A DNA stretch of 64,000 bases. Source: Escarpia spicata. Lineage: Eukaryota > Annelida > Polychaeta > Sabellida > Siboglinidae. The stretch spans positions 41,586,276 to 41,650,275 of the forward strand of contig OZ023213.1 in assembly GCA_963995525.1 (NCBI GenBank), in the 5' to 3' direction. The notes beneath the pieces were generated by a model. The model was given only the letters and a program-made list of their open reading frames with translations. It did not search any database and was not told the origin of the DNA. A program made the position numbers and the translations under genes. This document shows, piece after piece, positions 22,041 through 34,845 of the stretch (the first letter of the stretch is position 1; each line of letters starts with the position of its first letter).

Positions 22041-24073
22041 ATGGATCTTGCTCAATTGATTGAGTTAGGCGAGAAGTTAGGGTTAACAGGTCCCGAACTT
22101 CAGGCATTTGTTCGCGATGAACAAGGAACCGCCCGGGCTGAGAGAAAGGCCGCTCGCGAGGCGGAGAAAGAGAGGCTCTAGGCCGAGCTCCGAGAAAAGT
22201 AGGCGGCAAGGCAGGCCGATATGGAGATACGCGCGAGTGAAATGGAGCATGAAGAAAAGATGGCCAGGCTCCACAACGAGGCTACGACCGTAGAGAACCG
22301 AGATTCGGTGAGTAATGCTTCAGCCATTACTAAGGGAATCCGTAGTCCTCCGTTACCCTGTTTTAACGAAGACAAGGATTCGATTGATGTATATCTCCAG
22401 CGATTTGAAAGATATGCTGAAAACCAGGGTTGGGAGCGTGAGAATTACGCTATATTTCTGAGCGCATTGTTATCCAGTCATGCACTGGAAGTTTATTCCC
22501 GTTCCCCAATTTCCGTGGCCAACGATTATGACCAGTAAAGCAAGCATTGCTAGGATGGTACCGACTGACTGTAGGCGATTTTCGTAAGAAGCTTTACACC
22601 TGTTCTCTAAATTCGACCGAAACAGTGTCGCAGTATTTTGCTCGTATGGAGCATTATTTGACTCAGTGGATTTCTTTGTCAAACATTAATGAGTCTTTCG
22701 AGGGTCTTAAGGAACTCATTCTGAGAAAGCAATTCTTGTTTATGTGCCCTAGGGAACTGTCCGTGTTTCTGAGAGAACACAAACCGATGGGGAAAGAGAA
22801 TTTGTTTAGAGTTGGTGAGAACATTTACAGATGCCCATTCATCATATGGTAAACGGGAAAATCGTAGAGACCGAGTCCGACCCACTCTCGTCCCTTCACC
22901 CGTCCCGAAAAGGAGATCAGGGGAGGGGAGATACCCTATTTCTAGCCCTACCCTGCGGCCCGTTCCTCCGCCGCGTACATGTTTCCTTTGTAATCGGCCA
23001 GGTCACATCGCGAGACAGTGTACAGTGGGAGTGCAGAATAGGAATCCTCCACCGCAAAGGATGAAACCAGTGGTTGGGAATTGTGCAGTTGTGCTAAACC
23101 AGAATTCCCCTAGTCACCAATGTCCTGTGGGTGGGACTGATGTCACGTTGCAATGTGGATGTAAGATCCCCGTAATTGCTAGTGCTTGTGCACAACATGA
23201 CTACAGTTGTAGAGGGGTATGTGGGGAGATCCCCAGTGAAAGTACTACGCGACAGCGGGTGTAACGGAGTCGTTGTACGACGTAGCCTAGTTCCGGAAGA
23301 TCAGTTAACTGGGAAAACGAGTCTTTATGCTGATGGACCGATCCGTCATTGAAGTCCCGACTGCCCGGTGCTATGTGAGAGGAGTTCTCACATAGTTCTC
23401 ACATAGGGCTTCAATTTCTCCTGTGAAATTGAAGCCCTATGTCTAAACAACCCCGTTTATGATTTAGTAATTGGCAATGTTGATGAACTAAATTTGCCCT
23501 GTTCCGATAACAGTGAAGGTTCTCCTTTTCGAGTAACCAAGTCAGATAGTGTCCCCGTTACAGTTGAGGCCCCTTTGAATGACACCCCAATCACTGGTTG
23601 TGCTGTAGAAACCCGTGCTCAACGGGAGCGCCTTTCCAACCCACAAAACCTTTGATAGTGCCTCAAGTTGTTGGTGCGAGTATATCCGCCGATGATTTCT
23701 TCAGAGTGCAAAAGGGGGATGAGACCTTGAAGAAATGCTTTGATTCGGCTGAAGAGACTAAAGGGAAACCTAAGGGAAAACAAACAAGTCAATTCGTGAT
23801 CAAAAGGGGGCTGCTTTATTGTCTGTATCATTCGCGCGAAACCGTTCATCCGACTTCTCGATCGTTTGCGACAGGGCAAGACCTCTCGATCGAATTCGTA
23901 GCGTCTGGCGGTAAGCGTCTACTGCCCGGCTTCGTCTTCCAGTTGTACGAAGGCAATCGTCAAGTGCCCGGCTTCATCACTCGTGCGGCCGAGATACACC
24001 GTTCTAATTGTGTTCTGAGCTCGGCGTCTCGACTTCAACGAATGTGTATATATTCGAGATGGGACTAGCCCAG
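22041..24073 (+). pseudogene. Unit 7 gag-pro-pol pseudogene, type C
   Basis: It is the first type C copy: 14 bases are deleted in the protease region (about 23211, between two TTGTA repeats), moving the DSG out of the knuckle frame, while the 13 bases of the pol fragment are retained (about 23679). Private changes are AAAAGGAGATC (about 22911), AACGAGTCTTTATG (about 23317), GCGTCTGGCGG (about 23902) and a 2-base loss near 24043 that ends the tail frame early. Confidence 0.87.
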
Positions 24074-24599
24074 TGTCAATGTGTATTTTCTGATTGAATG
24101 TATCTATTATTTGCTGTATTATGGTTGGTAGTTATCTGTGTTTTGAAGTGAGGTATTTTTACCCTTGAAGTATTCACATATATATGTATATATGTGTGTG
24201 TGTTGTAACAGATTACTGTAATGAGAGTCCGCGATGACTAGCTTATACTGTGTATTTATATTATGGAAGTTATTCTTAAATAACACTTGGCGCCTAGTGT
24301 ATGATCGTGTAGCGGTATAATCCACCTTAGAAAGGAAGTGGAATTTGATAATCGAAAGACTCAGTGTTATTGTTTATGTTCTATTAAGATTTGGTTACGG
24401 GATTTCTTTATTCTGTTTATTTTGTTAATCGAGATATTTACCAAAAGAAAGATAACTTGTAATAAAGTTTATTAAATTTTCCTCGTTCTTGGTCGCTTGT
24501 TCACGAAAACCGTTCTTTCTCATATGCGTTGACCTTGATATATAAGAACCCTACTAGACTGAGCCATCTAGTGTACGGAGACCTCGCTAATCCGTGACA
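24074..24599 (+). mobile_element. LTR 7 (subtype a, GTGACA end)
   Basis: It has GGTTACGGG, a private ATGGTTGG near 24121 and the GTGACA end that pairs with the TGTCA start. The following leader has one A fewer (GGGGGAATTAAA) and runs to 25237. Confidence 0.65.
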
Positions 24600-25237
24600 T
24601 AATTGGGGGCTCGTACGCGGGATTCCGGCGAGGGGGAATTAAAATAACACCTTCGGTCAACGCTATGAATTGCGGGTAACACGTGACGGCAACATAGAAC
24701 ATGCCTGAGAACTTAGCTGCACTCTGGTTCCGTGGAATGTCAGCGTTGTTCCGTGGCTAAAGACGAAACCTACATCTATTCCAGTAGCTGTAGTGTAGGG
24801 TAATTCACATGCCCCTTGTCGGTTCTGCCCGGACTTAATTCTGAGTCCCATATGTCTCGTTATATTTATAGTGTGTCATTCACGTTTTGAGGCATCAGAC
24901 TTGTTTATTGCAGCAGTAAAGGACCATGAATTAATCGTATAATTATTGTAAGTAGGAGCTTTGTTATTTTTCAGCTGTACGAGGAAGTTGAATTACTTGT
25001 TGCATTTGCCGAGTTGGCAGTGGACAGATTAGTCCCACAGAATGTCCGTGTGTTGATAGTTGACACGACGTGGTTGAAATCGAATAGTGGTTTCATTATT
25101 CCAGTCTTATGAGAAGATTGGGTGGAGTATTGTAGCGTAGCTAACACTTTTGTGGTTTACAGGTGGTTGACCTTTTGTATTACTTAAACGTGATATCCGT
25201 TTAGTGATTATTTCGTGTGTTGCACTAGTTTGCAAAC

Positions 25238-27273
25238 ATGGATCTTGCTCAATTGATTGAGTTAGGCGAGAAGTTAGGGTTAACAGGTTCCGAACTTCAG
25301 GCATTTGTTCGCGATGAACAAGGAACCGCCCGGGCTGAGCGACAGGCCGCTCGCGAGGCGGAGAAAGAGAGGCTCTAGGCCGAGCTCCGAGAAAAGTAGG
25401 CGGCAAGGCAGGCCGATATGGAGATACGCGCGAGTGAAATGGAGCATGAAGAAAAGATGGCCAGGCTCCACAACGAGGCTACGACCGTAGAGAACCGAGA
25501 TTCGGTGAGTAATGCTTCAGCCATTACTAAGGGAATCCGTAGTCCTCCGTTACCCTGTTTTAACGAAGACAAGGATTCGATTGATGTATATCTCCAGCGA
25601 TTTGAAAGATATGCTGAAAACCAGGGTTGGGAGCGTGAGAATTACGCTATATTTCTGAGCGCATTATTAACCAGTCATGCACTGGAAGTTTATTCCCGTT
25701 CCCCAATTTCCGTGGCCAACGATTATGACCAGTAAAGCAAGCATTGCTAGGATGGTACCGACTGACTGTAGGCGATTTTCGTAAGAAGTTTTACACCTGT
25801 TCTCTAAATTCGACCGAAACAGTGTCGCAGTATTTTGCTCGTATGGAGCATTATTTGACTCAGTGGATTTCTTTGTCAAACATTAATGAGTCTTTCGAGG
25901 GTCTTAAGGAACTCATTCTGAGAAAGCAATTCTTGTTTATGTGCCCTAGGGAACTGTCCGTGTTTCTGAGAGAACACAAACCGATGGGGAAAGAGAATTT
26001 GTTTAGAGTTGGTGAGAACATTTACAGATGCCCATTCATCATATGGTAAACGGGAAAATCGTAGAGACCGAGTCCGACCCACTCTCGTCCCTTCACCCGT
26101 CCCGAAAAGTAGATCAGGGGAGGGGAGATACCCTATTTCTAGCCCTACCCTGCGGCCCGTTCCTCCGCCGCGTACATGTTTCCTTTGTAATCGGCCAGGT
26201 CACATCGCGAGACAGTGTACAGTGGGAGTGCAGAATAGGAATCCTCCACCGCAAAGGATGAAACCAGTGGTTGGGAATTGTGCAGTTGTGCTAAACCAGA
26301 ATTCCCCTAGTCACCAATGTCCTGTGGGTGGGACTGATGTCACGTTGCAATGTGGATGTAAGATCCCCGTAATTGCTAGTGCTTGTGCACAACATGACTA
26401 CAGTTGTAACTTACCGGTTGTAGAGGGGTATGTGGGGAGATCCCCAGTGAAAGTACTACGCGACAGCGGGTGTAACGGAGTCGTTGTACGACGTAGCCTA
26501 GTTCCGGAAGATCAGTTAACTGGGAAAACCAGTCTCTATGCTGATGGACCGATCCGTCATTGAAGTCCCGACTGCCCGGTGCTATGTGAGAGGAGTTCTC
26601 ACATAGTTCTCACATAGGGCTTCAATTTCTCCTGTGAAATTGAAGCCCTATGTCTAAACAACCCCGTTTATGATTTAGTAATTGGCAATGTTGATGAACT
26701 AAATTTGCCCTGTTCCGATAACAGTGAAGGTTCTCCTTTTCGAGTAACCAAGTCAGATAGTGTCCCCGTTACAGTTGAGGCCCCTTTGAATGACACCCCA
26801 ATCACTGGTTGTGCTGTAGAAACCCGTGCTCAACGGGAGCGCCTTTCCAACCCACAAAACCTTTGATAGTGCCTCAAGTTGTTGGTGCGATGATTTCTTG
26901 AGAGTGCAAAAGGGGGATGAGACCTTGAAGAAATGCTTTGATTCGGCTGAAGAGACTAAAGGGAAACCTAAGGGAAAACAAACAAGTCAATTCGTGATCA
27001 AAAGGGGGCTGCTTTATTGTCTGTATCATTCGCGCGAAACCGTTCATCCGACTTCTCGATCGTTTGCGACAGGGCAAGACCTCTCGATCGAATTCGTAGC
27101 GGCCGGCGGTAAGCGTCTACTGCCCGGCTTCGTCTTCCAGTTGTACGAAGGCAATCGTCAAGTGCCCGGCATCATCACTCGTGCGGCCGAGATACACCGT
27201 TCTAATTGTGTTCTGAGCTCGGCGTCTCGACTTCAACGAATGTTCGTATATATTCGAGATGGGACTAGCCCAG
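25238..27273 (+). pseudogene. Unit 8 gag-pro-pol pseudogene, type D
   Basis: Type D is marked by the Ser-Asp-Arg gag allele with Ile-Arg-Ser, TTATTAACCAG (about 25665), the GGA-extended hairpin loop, loss of the 13 bases and CCCGGCATCATC in the tail. GGTTCCGAAC (about 25287) is private, and AAGTTTT (about 25786) is shared with unit 6. Confidence 0.87.
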
Positions 27274-27799
27274 TGTCAATGTGTATTTTCTGATTGAATG
27301 TATCTATTATTTGCTGTATTATGATTGGTAGTTATCTGTGTTTTGAAGTGAGGTATTTTTACCCTTGAAGTATTCACATATATATGTATATATGTGTGTG
27401 TGTTGTAACAGATTACTGTAATGAGAGTCCGCGATGACTAGCTTATACTGTGTATTTATATTATGGAGGTTATTCTTAAATAACACTTGGCGCCTAGTGT
27501 ATGATCGTGTAGCGGTATAATCCACCTTAGAAAGGAAGTGGAATTTGATAATCGAAAGACTCAGTGTTATTGTTTATGTTCTATTAAGATTTGATTACGG
27601 GATTTCTTTATTCTGTTTATTTTGTTAATCGAGATATTTACCAAAAGAAAGATAACTTGTAATAAAGTTTATTAAATTTTCCTCGTTCTTGGTCGCTTGT
27701 TCACGAAAACCGTTCTTTCTCATATGCGTTGACCTTGATATATAAGAACCCTACTAGACTGAGCCATCTAGTGTACGGAGACCTCGCTAATCCGAGACA
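27274..27799 (+). mobile_element. LTR 8 (subtype a)
   Basis: It has a GAGACA end and private ATGGAGGTT near 27463. Unlike other LTRs after type D units it lacks the 8-base AT-repeat expansion. The leader of unit 9 follows to 28438. Confidence 0.65.
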
Positions 27800-28438
27800 T
27801 AATTGGGGGCTCGTACGCGGGATTCCGGCGAGGGGGAAATTAAAATAACACCTTCGGTCAACGCTATGAATTGCGGGTAACACGTGACGGCAACATAGAA
27901 CATGCCTGAGAACTTAGCTGCACTCTGGTTCCGTGGAATGTCAGCGTTGTTCCGTGGCTAGAGACGAAACCTACATCTATTCCAGTAGCTGTAGTGTAGG
28001 GTAATTCACATGCCCCTTGTCGGTTCTGCCCGGACTTAATTCTGAGTCCCATATGTCTCGTTATATTTATAGTGTGTCATTCACGTTTTGAGGCATCAGA
28101 CTTGTTTATTGCAGCAGTAAAGGACCATGAATTAATCGTATAATTATTGTAAGTAGGAGCTTTGTTATTTTTCAGCTGTACGAGGAAGTTGAATTACTTG
28201 TTGCATTTGCCGAGTTGACAGTGGACAGATTAGTCCCACAGAATGTCCGTTTGTTGATAGTTGACACGGCGTGGTTGAAATCGAATAGTGGTTTCATTAT
28301 TCCAGTCTTATGAGAAGATTGGGTGGAGTGTTGTAGCGTAGCTAACACTTTTGTGGTTTACAGGTGGTTGACCTTTTGTATTACTTAAACGTGATATCCG
28401 TTTAGTGATTATTTCGTGTGTTGCACTAGTTTGCAAAC

Positions 28439-30472
28439 ATGGATCTTGCTCAATTGATTGAGTTAGGCGAGAAGTTAGGTTTAACAGGTCCCGAACTTCA
28501 GGCATTTGTTCGCGATGAACAAGGAACCGCCCGGGCTGAGAGAAAGGCCGCTCGCGAGGCGGAGAAAGAGAGGCTCTAGGCCGAGCTCCGAGAAAAGTAG
28601 GCGGCAAGGCAGGCCGATATGGAGATACGCGCGAGTGAAATGGAGCATGAAGAAAAGATGGCCAGGCTCCACAACGAGGCTACGACCGTAGAGAACCGAG
28701 ATTCGGTGAGTAATGCTTCAGCCATTACTAAGGGAATCCGTAGTCCTCCGTTACCCTGTTTTAACGAAGACAAGGATTCGATTGATGTATATCTCCAGCG
28801 ATTTGAAAGATATGCTGAAAACCAGGGTTGGGAGCGTGAGAATTACGCTATATTTCTGAGCGCATTGTTATCCAGTCATGCACTGGAAGTTTATTCCCGT
28901 TCCCCAATTTCCGTGGCCAACGATTATGACCAGTAAAGCAAGCATTGCTAGGATGGTACCGACTGACTGTAGGCGATTTTCGTAAGAAGCTTTACACCTG
29001 TTCTCTAAATTCGACCGAAACAGTGTCGCAGTATTTTGCTCGTATGGAGCATTATTTGACTCAGTGGATTTCTTTGTCAAACATTAATGAGTCTTTCGAG
29101 GGTCTTAAGGAACTCATTCTGAGAAAGCAATTCTTGTTTATGTGCCTAGGGAACTGTCCGTGTTTCTGAGAGAACACAAACCGATGGGGAAAGAGAATTT
29201 GTTTAGAGTTGGTGAGAACATTTACAGATGCCCATTCATCATATGGTAAACGGGAAAATCGTAGAGACCGAGTCCGACCCACTCTCGTCCCTTCACCCGT
29301 CCCGAAAAGTAGATCAGGGGAGGGGAGATACCCTATTTCTAGCCCTACCCTGCGGCCCGTTCCTCCGCCGCGTACATGTTTCCTTTGTAATCGGCCAGGT
29401 CACATCGCGAGACAGTGTACAGTGGGAGTGCAGAATAGGAATCCTCCACCGCAAAGGATGAAACCAGTGGTTGGGAATTGTGCAGTTGTGCTAAACCAGA
29501 ATTCCCCTAGTCACCAATGTCCTGTGGGTGGGACTGATGTCACGTTGCAATGTGGATGTAAGATCCCCGTAATTGCTAGTGCTTGTGCACAACATGACTA
29601 CAGTTGTAGAGGGGTATGTGGGGAGATCCCCAGTGAAAGTACTACGCGACAGCGGGTGTAACGGAGTCGTTGTACGACGTAGCCTAGTTCCGGAAGATCA
29701 GTTAACTGGGAAAACCAGTCTCTATGCTGATGGACCGATCCGTCATTGAAGTCCCGACTGCCCGGTGCTATGTGAGAGGAGTTCTCACATAGTTCTCACA
29801 TAGGGCTTCAATTTCTCCTGTGAAATTGAAGCCCTATGTCTAAACAACCCCGTTTATGATTTAGTAATTGGCAATGTTGATGAACTAAATTTGCCCTGTT
29901 CCGATAACAGTGAAGGTTCTCCTTTTCGAGTAACCAAGTCAGATAGTGTCCCCGTTACAGTTGAGGCCCCTTTGAATGACACCCCAATCACTGGTTGTGC
30001 TGTAGAAACCCGTGCTCAACGGGAGCGCCTTTCCAACCCACAAAACCTTTGATAGTGCCTCAAGTTGTTGGTGCGAGTATATCCGCCGATGATTTCTTCA
30101 GAGTGCAAAAGGGGGATGAGACCTTGAAGAAATGCTTTGATTCGGCTGAAGAGACTAAAGGGAAACCTAAGGGAAAACAAACAAGTCAATTCGTGATCAA
30201 AAGGGGGCTGCTTTATTGTCTGTATCATTCGCGCGAAACCGTTCATCCGACTTCTCGATCGTTTGCGACAGGGCAAGACCTCTCGATCGAATTCGTAGCG
30301 GCTGGCGGTAAGCGTCTACTGCCCGGCTTCGTCTTCCAGTTGTACGAAGGCAATCGTCAAGTGCCCGGCTTCATCACTCGTGCGGCCGAGATACACCGTT
30401 CTAATTGTGTTCTGAGCTCGGCGTCTCGACTTCAACGAATGTTCGTATATATTCGAGATGGGACTAGCCCAG
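28439..30472 (+). pseudogene. Unit 9 gag-pro-pol pseudogene, type C
   Basis: Besides the 14-base protease deletion it has lost one C in TGTGCCTAGGG (about 29143), adding a frameshift late in the capsid. The pol fragment keeps its 13 bases and reads openly from 29995 to 30492. AGTTAGGTTTAAC (about 28474) is private. Confidence 0.87.
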
Positions 30473-30998
30473 TGTCAATGTGTATTTTCTGATTGAATGT
30501 ATCTATTATTTGCTGTATTATGATTGGTAGTTATCTGTGTTTTGAAGTGAGGTATTTTTACCCTTGAAGTATTCACATATATATGTATATATGTGTGTGT
30601 GTTGTAACAGATTACTGTAATGAGAGTCCGCGATGACTAGCTTATACTGTGTATTTATATTATGGAAGTTATTCTTAAATAACACTTGGCGCCTAGTGTA
30701 TGATCGTGTAGCGGTATAATCCACCTTAGAAAGGAAGTGGAATTTGATAATCGAAAGACTCAGTGTTATTGTTTATGTTCTATTAAGATTTGGTTACGGG
30801 ATTTCTTTATTCTGTTTATTTTGTTAATCGAGATATTTACCAAAAGAAAGATAACTTGTAATAAAGTTTATTAAATTTTCCTCGTTCTTGGTCGCTTGTT
30901 CACGAAAACCGTTCTTTCTCATATGCGTTGACCTTGATATATAAGAACCCTACTAGACTGAGCCATCTAGTGTACGGAGACCTCGCTAATCCGTGACA
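30473..30998 (+). mobile_element. LTR 9 (subtype a, GTGACA end)
   Basis: It carries GGTTACGGG and the GTGACA end. The leader of unit 10 (to 31636) is type D with a private-to-D GACATATTAG near 31424. Confidence 0.65.
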
Positions 30999-31636
30999 TA
31001 ATTGGGGGCTCGTACGCGGGATTCCGGCGAGGGGGAATTAAAATAACACCTTCGGTCAACGCTATGAATTGCGGGTAACACGTGACGGCAACATAGAACA
31101 TGCCTGAGAACTTAGCTGCACTCTGGTTCCGTGGAATGTCAGCGTTGTTCCGTGGCTAAAGACGAAACCTACATCTATTCCAGTAGCTGTAGTGTAGGGT
31201 AATTCACATGCCCCTTGTCGGTTCTGCCCGGACTTAATTCTGAGTCCCATATGTCTCGTTATATTTATAGTGTGTCATTCACGTTTTGAGGCATCAGACT
31301 TGTTTATTGCAGCAGTAAAGGACCATGAATTAATCGTATAATTATTGTAAGTAGGAGCTTTGTTATTTTTCAGCTGTACGAGGAAGTTGAATTACTTGTT
31401 GCATTTGCCGAGTTGGCAGTGGACATATTAGTCCCACAGAATGTCCGTGTGTTGATAGTTGACACGACGTGGTTGAAATCGAATAGTGGTTTCATTATTC
31501 CAGTCTTATGAGAAGATTGGGTGGAGTATTGTAGCGTAGCTAACACTTTTGTGGTTTACAGGTGGTTGACCTTTTGTATTACTTAAACGTGATATCCGTT
31601 TAGTGATTATTTCGTGTGTTGCACTAGTTTGCAAAC

Positions 31637-33672
31637 ATGGATCTTGCTCAATTGATTGAGTTAGGCGAGAAGTTAGGGTTAACAGGTCCCGAACTTCAGG
31701 CATTTGTTCGCGATGAACAAGGAACCGCCCGGGCTGAGCGACAGGCCGCTCGCGAGGCGGAGAAAGAGAGGCTCTAGGCCGAGCTCCGAGAAAAGTAGGC
31801 GGCAAGGCAGGCCGATATGGAGATACGCGCGAGTGAAATGGAGCATGAAGAAAAGATGGCCAGGCTCCACAACGAGGCTACGACCGTAGAGAACCGAGAT
31901 TCGGTGAGTAATGCTTCAGCCATTACTAAGGGAATCCGTAGTCCTCCGTTACCCTGTTTTAACGAAGACAAGGATTCGATTGATGTATATCTCCAGCGAT
32001 TTGAAAGATATGCTGAAAACCAGGGTTGGGAGCGTGAGAATTACGCTATATTTCTGAGCGCATTATTAACCAGTCATGCACTGGAAGTTTATTCCCGTTC
32101 CCCAATTTCCGTGGCCAACGATTATGACCAGTAAAGCAAGCATTGCTAGGATGGTACCGACTGACTGTAGGCGATTTTCGTAAGAAGCTTTACACCTGTT
32201 CTCTAAATTCGACCGAAACAGTGTCGCAGTATTTTGCTCGTATGGAGCATTATTTGACTCAGTGGATTTCTTTGTCAAACATTAATGAGTCTTTCGAGGG
32301 TCTTAAGGAACTCATTCTGAGAAAGCAATTCTTGTTTATGTGCCCTAGGGAACTGTCCGTGTTTCTGAGAGAACACAAACCGATGGGGAAAGAGAATTTG
32401 TTTAGAGTTGGTGAGAACATTTACAGATGCCCATTCATCATATGGTAAACGGGAAAATCGTAGAGACCGAGTCCGACCCACTCTCGTCCCTTCACCCGTC
32501 CCGAAAAGTAGATCAGGGGAGGGGAGATACCTTATTTCTAGCCCTACCCTGCGGCCCGTTCCTCCGCCGCGTACATGTTTCCTTTGTAATCGGCCAGGTC
32601 ACATCGCGAGACAGTGTACAGTGGGAGTGCAGAATAGGAATCCTCCACCGCAAAGGATGAAACCAGTGGTTGGGAATTGTGCAGTTGTGCTAAACCAGAA
32701 TTCCCCTAGTCACCAATGTCCTGTGGGTGGGACTGATGTCACGTTGCAATGTGGATGTAAGATCCCCGTAATTGCTAGTGCTTGTGCACAACATGACTAC
32801 AGTTGTAACTTACCGGTTGTAGAGGGGTATGTGGGGAGATCCCCAGTGAAAGTACTACGCGACAGCGGGTGTAACGGAGTCGTTGTACGACGTAGCCTAG
32901 TTCCGGAAGATCAGTTAACTGGGAAAACCAGTCTCTATGCTGATGGACCGATCCGTCATTGAAGTCCCGACTGCCCGGTGCTATGTGAGAGGAGTTCTCA
33001 CATAGTTCTCACATAGGGCTTCAATTTCTCCTGTGAAATTGAAGCCCTATGTCTAAACAACCCCGTTTATGATTTAGTAATTGGCAATGTTGATGAACTA
33101 AATTTGCCCTGTTCCGATAACAGTGAAGGTTCTCCTTTTCGAGTAACCAAGTCAGATAGTGTCCCCGTTACAGTTGAGGCCCCTTTGAATGACACCCCAA
33201 TCACTGGTTGTGCTGTAGAAACCCGTGCTCAACGGGAGCGCCTTTCCAACCCACAAAACCTTTGATAGTGCCTCAAGTTGTTGGTGCGATGATTTCTTGA
33301 GAGTGCAAAAGGGGGATGAGACCTTGAAGAAATGCTTTGATTCGGCTGAAGAGACTAAAGGGAAACCTAAGGGAAAACAAACAAGTCAATTCGTGATCAA
33401 AAGGGGGCTGCTTTATTGTCTGTATCATTCGCGCGAAACCGTTCATCCGACTTCTCGATCGTTTGCGACAGGGCAAGACCTCTCGATCGAATTCGTAGCG
33501 GCCGGCGGTAAGCGTCTACTGCCCGGCTTCGTCTTCCAGTTGTACGAAGGCAATCGTCAAGTGCCCGGCATCATCACTCGTGCGGCCGAGATACACCGTT
33601 CTAATTGTGTTCTGAGCTCGGCGTCTCGACTTCAACGAATGTTCGTATATATTCGAGATGGGACTAGCCCAG
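31637..33672 (+). pseudogene. Unit 10 gag-pro-pol pseudogene, type D
   Basis: Type D throughout. A private change, GATACCTTATT (about 32526), turns Pro to Leu before the zinc knuckle. The ATTATTAACCAG marker and GGA loop are present. Confidence 0.87.
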
Positions 33673-34206
33673 TGTCAATGTGTATTTTCTGATTGAATGT
33701 ATCTATTATTTGCTGTATTATGATTGGTAGTTATCTGTGTTTTGAAGTGAGGTATTTTTACCCTTGAAGTATTCACATATATATGTATATATGTATATAT
33801 GTGTGTGTGTTGTAACAGATTACTGTAATGTGAGTCCGCGATGACTAGCTTATACTGTGTATTTATATTATGGAAGTTATTCTTAGATAACACTTGGCGC
33901 CTAGTGTATGATCGTGTAGCGGTATAATCCACCTTAGAAAGGAAGTGGAATTTGATAATCGAAAGACTCAGTGTTATTGTTTATGTTCTATTAAGATTTG
34001 ATTACGGGATTTCTTTATTCTGTTTATTTTGTTAATCGAGATATTTACCAAAAGAAAGATAACTTGTAATAAAGTTTATTAAATTTTCCTCGTTCTTGGT
34101 CGCTTGTTCACGAAAACCGTTCTTTCTCATATGCGTTGACCTTGATATATAAGAACCCTACTAGACTGAGCCATCTAGTGTACGGAGACCTCGCTAATCC
34201 GAGACA
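33673..34206 (+). mobile_element. LTR 10 (subtype a, 534 bp)
   Basis: The AT/GT microsatellite is 8 bases longer (an extra TATATGTA), and the copy reads AATGTGAGTCC and CTTAGATAAC. It ends GAGACA. The leader of unit 11 follows to 34845. Confidence 0.65.
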
Positions 34207-34845
34207 TAATTGGGGGCTCGTACGCGGGATTCCGGCGAGGGGGAAATTAAAATAACACCTTCGGTCAACGCTATGAATTGCGGGTAACACGTGACGGCAA
34301 CATAGAACATGCCTGAGAACTTAGCTGCACTCTGGTTCCGTGGAATGTCAGCGTTGTTCCGTGGCTAGAGACGAAACCTACATCTATTCCAGTAGCTGTA
34401 GTGTAGGGTAATTCACATGCCCCTTGTCGGTTCTGCCCGGACTTAATTCTGAGTCCCATATGTCTCGTTATATTTATAGTGTGTCATTCACGTTTTGAGG
34501 CATCAGACTTGTTTATTGCAGCAGTAAAGGACCATGAATTAATCGTATAATTATTGTAAGTAGGAGCTTTGTTATTTTTCAGCTGTACGAGGAAGTTGAA
34601 TTACTTGTTGCATTTGCCGAGTTGACAGTGGACAGATTAGTCCCACAGAATGTCCGTTTGTTGATAGTTGACACGGCGTGGTTGAAATCGAATAGTGGTT
34701 TCATTATTCCAGTCTTATGAGAAGATTGGGTGGAGTGTTGTAGCGTAGCTAACACTTTTGTGGTTTACAGGTGGTTGACCTTTTGTATTACTTAAACGTG
34801 ATATCCGTTTAGTGATTATTTCGTGTGTTGCACTAGTTTGCAAAC

